A stretch of DNA of 64,000 nt from Ridgeia piscesae (Eukaryota; Annelida; Polychaeta; Sabellida; Siboglinidae): NCBI GenBank assembly GCA_025642075.2, contig JAODUO010000114.1, positions 248,001 to 312,000 of the forward strand, in the 5' to 3' direction. This document shows positions 56,521 through 64,000 of this stretch, piece by piece (within the stretch, counting starts at the first letter, position 1; the number at the start of each line of letters is the position of its first letter). A model generated the notes under the pieces. The model worked only from the letters and a program-made list of their open reading frames with translations. It had not been told where the DNA came from and did no database searches. Made by a program: the position numbers and the translations under genes.

Positions 56521-59500
56521 GTGAGAATACTGTACGTTGTTGCTACATCAAAATCTAATATTCTAATTGTATTGGAGTTGGAATTGGACTGTCTTCGTGT
56601 TCGCGTTGCTATGGTTATTGAATGCAGTGCGTGACAGAATAATGTACAATTTAGGCGAGACCAACTGAAAGTCAAGAGGTCGCCTTACGCTTCCAGGCCC
56701 AGCGAAGTTCTAGTAATCCTTGCCTAGGTCATGACCGTCATGTAATGTATTGTTGTAGTTCAAATACAATACATAATGGATTAATGCCGGTGTCAGGACC
56801 CCCATAAAATGGACCCGGGGTCCATATTATATAATTTGGACCCCTCTTATACAATTTGGACCCCCCCTTTAAAAAGCTGAACAAATTGGTAAAATAGTGT
56901 AATGCAGTTCATAGAGTGTAACTAGAATATCACAGCCAACATTCATAAAACTTGTAAAAACAGTTTTTATAATTTTTACATTTTAGCCACCACTGTCATT
57001 AGAATGCCAGTCGTCTTTGACTGTGAATACTGAGTATCCTATCAACTGCTAAAATGTGTGAATTGTTCCGTATTGTGGGATGTTGAATAACTAAGAGTAC
57101 TATTTACTCATTCATTCCTTCGATCATTGTCATCTTAACAAAATACAATATACAAGGAAAATAATTGTATTATTGCTTCATGTAAGACCAGTTCATGTTT
57201 TGAAACTTTGAATGGACCAGTCTCCCTTTCAACAGTGCTCACACAAAGTACTATGGATTACTACAAATTAGAGGATTTGCTTTATTTATCTAGGCCAACA
57301 ACAATGCTCTTAATTGTGTTTACTATGTCATTTCTCTTTATTTGTGTTATTAAAGGCATTACCATTTTCCACGCAATTTTGTTTCAGTTCTTTCTTGCTA
57401 TCTCACGCTCCATAAACTGAGCAAAGCATAGCAGACTCCCTTTACTTTTATTTAGCACAGTGCCAGTGAGCAAAATAGGGATATAAGTTACATCAGGAAT
57501 CAATATAATCAATTTTCTATATATAAAAGTAAAGGAAGTTCATATATAGCGCAGTATCCAGTCCTCAGGACCGTTCAAAGCGCTTTACACTTTAATTCCC
57601 TGACATACCTGTTCATTCAGACACCATTTCGGCTTCTCTGGCCATCCAGCCATATGCTAAAATTAATGCACGAAGGCTGCTCATACACATATCGACCACT
57701 CTCTATAGTCAGATACTCATTTATACAGCTGAGTGAACTGGAGCAATGTAGAGTGAAAAAACTTGCCCAAGGTTTTAACACCGCAGCACAGGATTCGAAC
57801 CCGGGTTCTCGTAGTCTACCCCTGAGCCATTGCACTCTACATGGGGTTCATATTCCATAACAAATATAATATGGACACCATAATATATGTATCCGGGGTC
57901 CATTTTCTATGGGAGGTCCATATTCTATGACACATATAGATAATGGATCCCTATAGATTATGTAGGTACCCGGGTCAAAATTCTATGGCGGGGGTCCATA
58001 TTCTATAAGGGAATATGGACTCGGGGTCCATTTTCCATGGGGTCTATATTTTATATGACACCAGCGCATGCTCAATTTAAAAGGCCATGGACACACAATG
58101 ACTGACAGCAGCTCTGCTAGATACAGTGCAGAACAAACATTTGTGTTTATCTTACTTCTTCTTCCATTTAATATCCAAGATCAAAAATGTTATCATTACA
58201 GATATTTTTAGCATAGTCCTTCTCTAGAATTAAATTAGTGAGTTCACTACACTACAGTACACACATTTACCCCCTGTGTGGGATCTTTTACTTCTCCTGG
58301 TGATGACACCAGATAGAAGGGCCCGGACCACCAGCTTTTAATGTCTCTTCCGAAAGACACAGACAATGTTAGGTGAACGAAATTGCCCATGTTTCAAAAT
58401 GGAGGGAGGTGGAAATGACAGTCCGGTACTCTACTGCGCAACCACCACTCCCAATGAGTCCCCATGTACCCGTTCCAAGGATTTCACACTGAACACATCA
58501 AATGATTAGGCAGGTTCATGTGAGAGCTCAAAACAAATGATTAGATTATCCATTAATTAAGCTTGCAATGTGGTAGAACCTTCTGATTTAAAAAAAATTA
58601 AAACAATGACAGTACTCAGTGACAGTATTTTTTTCAGATATGAAATGCAATCAGAATTGATCATTATAATATTATGGCATATTATAACATAAATATGCCA
58701 TTTTCTATGTCAACTGTAGAACTGGTTCAAGCCGATAGACAACTCTCTGGCAAAGTTAAACAGTGTGAAGGCCCGAATGTACAATGTGAAATTGGACGAG
58801 GGGAGGACCAGACTGGAGGGTGTGTCAAGCAGGAGGGACCGGCCATTCCAGCGGGCAGGCAGTCACAGTGACCTACGTGTCAATGTCGCGGCCATCACTG
58901 GACAATCTCAGTCAGAACCGTCTTCCCCCCCTGTGTTTGCTGATCCCAGACATCTACAGAGAACCGCCTGGTGGGTACACAGTACACACTACACAGATTA
59001 AAGTCAACAGTAGCAGTAGACAATAGACAATAGGCATTAGACAGTACACAGCACACACTACACACTACAGTGACTACATAGTACACAATACCCAGTACAC
59101 AATACAGTACACAGTACAGTACACAGTACACAGTAGCAGGGCTCAACATTTGTCAGATTATCTATTTGTCCAACAGTCAAGTAGAAGCAAAAGTTCACTT
59201 GTCCATGCAACAATTGACTTGTCCCAGGAACAAATTAATTTCATAACCAACTTCTCTATAAGTAAATTTATTTGTGCCAATTTAAATAACTTTTGTAACA
59301 CTAACATATGTAGCCAATATGCACTAGTACCATGATGCTGCAACATTGTAACAGAATTATGTAGATGGAGACGTTGAGATGGTATTGTGAACACAAACAG
59401 AGAACACATACTTGTGTTATATATCCAGTATGACCTCGTTTTGTTTAGTTTTATTTTTGTTTACCAAGAGAAGTACATTTACCTAAGACATTTACTATAT

Positions 59501-62500
59501 TTATGTGAAATGTATTAGAGTGTGGACAATTCAGTAATTATTTTAAAAATTGTTTACAAACAGCTAAGTTGGACAACAAGTAGTACTGGTAGCAATTTCA
59601 CTTGTCTGGTGGCAAATCGAGTTGTTGCGGACAAGCAAAATGTTGAGCCCTGCAGTGCACAGTACACAGTACACAGTACACAGTACACAGTACACAGTAC
59701 ACAGTACACAGTACACAGTACACAGTACACAGTACACAGTACACTGCCCATGGAGCAACAAACCAAGGGCAACTGTGTGTTATCACCATAACTCTACATT
59801 GATCGTAAAATTCTGAGTAAAACTGAGTTATTTTACTGTTGCCAGGTCCAGCCAGTTGAATAAATATGCATGGCATATGGATATAATTTGACGTTTTATT
59901 TTAAAATTGCATATTATATGATTACATGAAACATAGTGCATATGCTGTTGACGATAACTATATGTAACTACAGTACTGAGTCATTGTACATAAAAGATGG
60001 CACGTTTCAGAATGCAACTTTATATTTCTTCCTGCTTACCATTAACATTCTGCTGTCATCAGTTATAGCAAAAGGCAAAGTACAACAAACATAACATGAC
60101 AGTAGTCTGTCTTGGATGTTTGACAACACTCACTCGCCTGTGTGAACTCACAGAGGAGATGGTGATACAGATGTGCCTGGGTAGCCTAGACTATACTTGA
60201 TAATTGGTTATCCAAACAGGTGAACTGTGCTAATGTTAATTGAACATAAGTGTCTGAATTTTGGATCTTAGATCTATGCAGTGTAACGCTTCACAACTGA
60301 CAGACTTTTTAAAGCACTGCACTGATAATGATTAATTGTTGTTCATTGGTTGTATAGTTTCACATCTCATAATCAGTCAAATATCTCATATCTATTATCC
60401 AATCAACTATTGGTGTGGTCAGGACAAACAGTACATCCATACCAGACTTAGTCAGTCAGCTGACAGCCAGACTGAAGAAACGTTCGACCACCAACATAAA
60501 GCTGCAATTAACTCGAATGCGGCCACAGAGTAGTAAAGAGCGAAGTGCACGTGGGAAACCACCTCGACGACCCGTTAACATTACAGGTATCTGCTCGGTA
60601 TTGTCTTTCTTCACGTTCTTCCCTCTTTCCCTGGATGTCTCGGGGTGTGCACGCCTTGATGCTGTTCTCAATTTGTTCTCTTTACTCTCACTGTCCATTC
60701 ACTGCTGTCTTCATCATCCTTCTACATCCCTTCGTCCTTTCTCATTTCCCTCCCAATCCGCTCCAAATCTCTCTCTTCGTACCATCATCCCACCTTAGTC
60801 TTGGTCATCCTCACATCTGTTTATTTACCTTCAACTTTGATGGCACTGCTTTCTCCACTATCGTTCCTTTTCCAATTTATTCCATGTGTCGAAGCCCAAG
60901 TAAACCGTGTCCTCACCAGCTTCTTCATGACACTTTTTTAATGACTGAGAAAAGAGGGAGCAGGGAAGGAGAGAGAAAGAGAGAGAGTTAACAAGGAAAA
61001 TGGAAGAAGCTATAAATATGAGCAAGGGGAGGAAGCATGGAAGCAAGGGGAAGAAACATAAGATGCAAGGGGAAGAAGCATAAGGAAGGAAAGGAAGAAA
61101 CATAGGAAGCAAGGGGTAGAAGCATAGGAAGCAAGGGGAAGAAGCATAGGAAGCAAGGGGAAGAAGCACAGGAAGCAAGGGGGAGAAGCAAAGGAAGCAC
61201 AGGGAAGAAGCATAGGAAGCAAGGGGAAGAAGCAAGGGGAATAAGATAGGAAGCAAGGGGAAGAAGTATAGGAAGCAAGGGGTAGAAGCATAAGAAACAA
61301 GGGAAGAAGCATAGGAAGCAAGGAGAAGAAGCAAGGGGAAGAAGCATAGGAAGCAAGGGGAAGAAGCACAGGAAGCAAGGGGGAGAAGCAAAGGAAACAC
61401 AGGGAAGAAGCATAGGAAGCAAGGGGAAGAAGCATAGGAAGCAAGGGGAATAAGCATAGGAAGCAAGGGGAAGAAGCATAGGAAGCAAGGGGAAGAAGCA
61501 AAGGAAGCAAAGGGAAGAAGCATAGGAAGCAAGGGGAAGAAGCAAGAAGAAGCATAGGAAGCAAGGAGAAGAAGCATAGGAAGCAAGGGGAAGAAGCATA
61601 GGAAGCAAGGAGAAGAGAAGCATAGGGAAGAGTAGAACAAAGGGGTAGCATGAAGCAAAGATAGGAAGCAAGGGGAAGAAGGGAAACAAGGGAATAAGAT
61701 AGGCGGGTAGAAGCAAGGGGAGAAGCATAGAAGAAGGGAACGAAGCAAGAAGCAAAGTATAGAAAAGACAAGCAAGGAGAAGAAGCATAGGGCAAAGAAG
61801 CAGGAAGGGGAAGAAAAGAAGAACAAGAGGAAGAGTAGGAAGCAAGGAGAAGCATAGGAAGCAAGGAGAAGAAGCATAGGAAGCAAGGGGAAGAAGCATA
61901 GAAGCAAGGAGAAGAAGCATACAAAGCAAGGGGAAGAAGCATAGAAAGCAAGGGGAAGAAGCATAGAAGCAAGGAGAAGAAGCATAGGAAGCAAGGGGAA
62001 GAAGCATAGGAAGCAAGTGGAAGAAGCATAGAAAGCAAGGGGAAGAAGCATAGGAAGCAAGGAGAAGAAGCATAGGAAGCAAGGGGAAGAAGAAGAAAGC
62101 ATAGGGAAGCAAGAGGAAAGAAGAAGCAGAGAGAAGCTAAAAGGGGAAGAAGCATAGAAAGCAAGGAGAAGAAGCATAGGAAGCAAGGGGAAGAAGCATA
62201 GGAAGCAAGGGAAGAAGCATAGGAAGCAAGGGGAAGAAGCATAGGAAGCAAGGAGAAGAAGCATAGGAAGCAAGGGGAAGAAGCACAGGAAGCAAATGGA
62301 AGAAGCATAGAAAGCAAAGGGAAGAAGCATAGGAAGCAAGGGGAAGAAGCACAGAAAGCAAGGAGAAGAAGCATACAAAGCAAGGGGAAGAAGCATAGAA
62401 AGCAAGGAGAAGAAGCATAGGAAGCAAGGGGGGAGAAGGGGAAAAACATAGGAAGCAAGGGGATGAAGCACAGGAAGCAAGTGGAAGAAGCATAGAAAGC

Positions 62501-63744
62501 AAAGGGAAGAAGCATAGGAAGCAAGGGGAAGAAGCACAGAAAGCAAGGGGAAGAAGCATAGAAAGCAAGGGGAAGAAGCATAGGAAGCAAGTGGAAGAAG
62601 CATAGAAAGCAAGGGAAGAAGCATAGGAAGCAAGGGGAAGAAGCATAGTTAGCGGTTGGAAGAAACATAGGAAGCAAGGGGATGAAGCACAGGAAGCAAA
62701 TGGAAGAAGCATAGTAAGCAAGTGGAAGAAACATAGTAAGCAAGGGGAAGAAGCATAGAAAGCAAGGGGAAGAAGCATAGGAAGCAAGTGGAAGAAGCAT
62801 AGTAATCAAGGGGAAGAAGCATAGTAAGCAAGGGGAAGAAGCATAGTAAGCAAGTGGAAGAAGCATAGTAATCAAGGGGAAGAAGCATAGTAAGCAAGGG
62901 AAGAAGCATAGTAAGCAAGTGGAAGAAGCATAGTAAGCAAGTGGAAGAAGCATAGTAAGCAAGGGGAAGAAGCATAGTAAGCAAGTGGAAGAAACATAGT
63001 AAGCAAGTGGAAGAAACATAGTAAGCAAGTGGAAGAAGCATAGTAAGCAAGTGGAAGAAGCATAGTAGGCAAGTGGAAGAAGCATAGGAAGAAGAAGATT
63101 TATATGCTGTTCTTCTCCCAGGTCATATATTGTAGGGAAGGGACATCACTTCTTCATGTTGAGTCACTTCCCCCATCATAACCCTGTCGTTCTCCCCCAC
63201 TCTAAACTGGTCACCCTGCCATGTTGAAATCATCTGTTAACTCCTCTCCTTCTACACTCTTCTCTTTCACACGCACTCTTTATCAGTGTTTACTCACTTA
63301 TTCTTTGTACTTGCCTGATGCATGTTAGTCTGTTCATACCAATCTTATATCCTTAATTTCATAGATGCATATAAATCATTATTAATTCTCTCACTATGAT
63401 TGTTTTTGGAGCCAACAAAAATAGACTTGCACGATTGTCTGCGATCTTGGTGAGAGCTGATCACTTGTGTCCTTGTTTGAGCAAGGATACACAATTTTAT
63501 GCAATATTAATTAAAATAATTTGAGCCAGTTTTTGACTGTAGTTTCTGTTACAATGAATAGTTAATTAACTACATGATAAAAATGTGTAGCTAGCAGTTG
63601 TAGTCATTATTGTTTATTATGTTTGTTATGTAGTGAAGGGGAGCAGCTGTCAGATGAGTGGCCGACAGCAGCAGACTGACCTTTCAGACAATGTCCACCA
63701 GGAGGCCTACTCAAGGTTCAATGGTGGAGTCTATTATGACAAAG
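56473..63744 (+). CDS. Unrecognised gene, 5' part (4 exons)
   Basis: Exons 56473-56520, 58720-58970, 60423-60586 and 63634-63744 chain in phase (0, 2, 1, 1) with GT-AG junctions and no stop. They encode 191 residues, and the gene continues outside the window. The product starts MDTHYNKYQSSRRTDM, then NWFKPIDNSLAKLNSVKARM, a Ser/Pro-rich part (SQSEPSSPPVFADPRHLQRT), a basic helix (IPDLVSQLTARLKKRSTTNI), an Arg/Lys/Pro-rich part, and DNVHQEAYSRFNGGVYYDK. No domain or family is recognised. It is head-to-head with TTC16-like, so a ciliary or sperm role is possible (inference only). Confidence 0.68.
56605..56618 (-). promoter_or_regulatory. Candidate RFX X-box
   Basis: On the minus strand it reads ATAACCATAGCAAC. 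This fits 13 of 14 positions of the relaxed ciliary X-box consensus (RYYNYYATRRNRAC) and 12 of 14 of the vertebrate one. It lies in the first intron of gene 3, about 950 bp upstream of the TTC16-like start codon and oriented toward it. Confidence 0.5.
57352..57474. repeat. Dispersed repeat, copy 2 (inverted relative to 43793-43925)
   Basis: Its reverse complement contains tctgctatgctttgctcagt and gagatagcaagaaagaact, matching the first copy. It is nested within the GGTGTCA element. Confidence 0.65.
57535..57842 (-). mobile_element. tRNA-derived SINE, nested
   Basis: On the minus strand it begins with an A-box-like TGGCTCAGGGGTAGA (57829-57815) and a B-box GGTTCGAATCC (57801-57791). The spacing is shorter than in a tRNA, so it is not a functional tRNA gene. 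The body includes cagttcactcagctgtataa and caaagcgctttgaacggtcc-type sequence. It shares its body with 6868-7140 and 43195-43310. Confidence 0.65.
58255..58460 (+). mobile_element. SINE-related dispersed fragment
   Basis: ccctgtgtgggatcttttac ... cagcttttaatgtctcttcc ... gaaagacacagacaatg, similar to 44455-44625. Confidence 0.5.
58720..58970 (+). CDS. Gene 3 exon 2
   Basis: The acceptor is ttctatgtcaactgtag and the donor is CCTG followed by gtgggt. It encodes NWFKPIDNSLAKLNSVKARM, a charged stretch (LDEGRTRLEGVSSRRDR) and a Ser/Pro-rich end. It is phase 0 in, phase 2 out. I chose this acceptor over later AGs because it keeps the longest protein-like frame. Confidence 0.65.
58976..59136. repeat. 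Degenerate (AGTACAC)n, left part
   Basis: Imperfect gtacacagtacacactacac-type repeats. They are interrupted by the MITE at 59137 and continue at 59653. Confidence 0.8.
59137..59652. mobile_element. hAT-like MITE, 516 bp
   Basis: The left end CAGGGCTCAACATTTGTC is mirrored by the right end, whose reverse complement is CAGGGCTCAACATTTTGC. CAGGG-type termini are typical of hAT elements. There is no transposase. Internal gtcc/ggac words repeat near both ends. No clean 8-bp target duplication is seen because both flanks are microsatellite. Confidence 0.7.
59653..59745. repeat. (AGTACAC)n heptanucleotide repeat, right part
   Basis: About 12 perfect heptamers (59660-59742). Confidence 0.95.
59746..60422. 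other. Gene 3 intron, no recognised feature
   Basis: AT-rich unique sequence before exon 3; nothing is recognised. Confidence 0.5.
60423..60586 (+). CDS. Gene 3 exon 3
   Basis: The acceptor is ttggtgtggtcag and the donor is ACAG followed by gtatct. It encodes TNSTSIPDLVSQLTARLKKR, then STTNIKLQLTRMRPQSSKER and GKPPRRPVNIT. Basic and Ser-rich. It is phase 2 in, phase 1 out. Confidence 0.68.
60600..60860. repeat. Pyrimidine-rich dispersed repeat, copy 2
   Basis: It shares ttccctcccaatc and ctccaaatctctct, in order, with 44225-44405. Open frames across it are compositional. Confidence 0.6.
61010..63095. repeat. 21-bp purine-rich minisatellite (array I)
   Basis: Roughly 95 copies of gaagcataggaagcaagggg a, with variants such as agtaagcaagtgg in the right third. 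The plus strand is almost pure purine with periodic C and T. Because 21 bp equals seven codons and the minus strand lacks stops, minus frames of 374-691 residues (Leu/Pro/Ser/Cys/Phe) arise; they are not genes. It lies in gene 3 intron 3. Confidence 0.95.
63096..63633. other. Gene 3 intron, no recognised feature
   Basis: A pyrimidine-rich part (63170-63300), then AT-rich unique sequence; nothing else is recognised. Confidence 0.45.
63634..63744 (+). CDS. Gene 3 exon 4
   Basis: The acceptor is tttgttatgtag and the donor is AAAG followed by gtaaga. It encodes KGSSCQMSGRQQQTDLSDNV and then HQEAYSRFNGGVYYDK. It is phase 1 in, phase 1 out. Confidence 0.68.
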
Positions 63745-64000
63745 GTAAGATACAATTTCAAACTGCATTATCAGCAGTTAGTTTTGAAAGTACAAATTTT
63801 AGTATCAGTGAAAAGATACCAGTCTGACAATCACTGGTCATTTTTGATTGTTGCCAGACCAGCCAAAACATTGATAGCCTGAGGGATTCATACTGGGTGT
63901 AATTTGAAACACTGATTGTGGTGTGCTCCGTGGTTCGATGGAACAGCTTTGCCTCCTGTATTCAAGACAGCCACACCAGTACACGTTTTTAAAACACTTT

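Larger units (their letters stand above)
56789..58062. mobile_element. Foldback/MITE-like element with GGTGTCA ends
   Basis: The left end ggtgtcaggacccccataaa is mirrored by the right end (reverse complement ggtgtcatataaaatataga). Both are followed by many ggaccc-gggtccat and tccatattcta words in both orientations. The interior carries other repeats, including copy 2 of a dispersed repeat and a SINE-like unit. No transposase is seen. Confidence 0.65.

Noticed and set aside
57785..57835. tRNA gene (B box GGTTCGAATCC with A-box-like sequence)
   Set aside because: The A and B boxes are too close and there is no cloverleaf. The flanking sequence is a shared SINE body.
60858..63085. Minus-strand Leu/Pro/Phe/Cys-rich frames of 374-691 codons resembling membrane proteins
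   Set aside because: They are translations of the 21-bp purine-rich array and appear in all three frames with the same 7-residue words.

Overview
This window is animal nuclear DNA. It contains short exons with GT-AG introns, conserved animal genes (ZGPAT-like and TTC16-like), non-LTR retrotransposon remnants, tRNA-derived SINE-like pieces, foldback/MITE-like elements, and a very heavy load of micro- and minisatellites. The exon sequences are divergent from vertebrates, so an aquatic bilaterian invertebrate is the best guess; the species cannot be read from the sequence. About half of the 64 kb is tandem repeat.

Three genes are supported by exon chaining with consistent reading phase. (1) The 3' part of a ZGPAT-like gene (+, coding exons 1653-7360): acidic stretch, G-patch, C-terminal coiled coil, ending before a poly(A) signal near 7615. 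(2) A complete TTC16-like tetratricopeptide gene (-, 11 coding exons, start codon about 55653, stop 9592-9594). Its exon lengths sum to 2565 nt (854 aa plus stop) with every junction in phase. It spans 46 kb because its introns carry nearly all the large minisatellites. It is tail-to-tail with ZGPAT. (3) The 5' part of an unrecognised gene (+, from 56473, four exons to 63744, continuing out of the window), head-to-head with TTC16-like. The shared upstream region and the first intron of gene 3 contain RFX X-box-like sites, which fits co-expression of a ciliary gene pair (inference).

Layout: 1-1600, 31-bp array in a ~763-bp higher-order unit; 1653-7635, ZGPAT with a LINE fragment, a MITE and a SINE in its introns; 7640-9590, intergenic and TTC16 3' UTR; 9592-55653, TTC16. 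Its introns hold, from low to high coordinate: a ~32-bp array (10.6-14.9 kb); a LINE split by a 47-bp array (16.4-23.2 kb); a 28-bp array (23.2-25.4 kb); (GGCAA)n; a foldback element; a 27-bp array (28.7-29.6 kb); AT/CA/GT tracts; a 52-bp array (32.9-41.6 kb); a 50-bp array made from an exon end plus its splice donor (41.9-42.7 kb); a large CA tract; a 25-bp array (47.7-51.9 kb); and a second LINE (51.9-54.2 kb). 55.65-56.47 kb is a bidirectional promoter region; 56.47-64 kb is gene 3 with two MITE-like elements and a 21-bp purine-rich array.

The most unusual observations are the tandem array of intact 5' splice donors beside TTC16 exon 5 and the minisatellite that grew from inside a LINE endonuclease domain. 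Several array interiors look like blended or degraded assembly consensus and should not be over-read.
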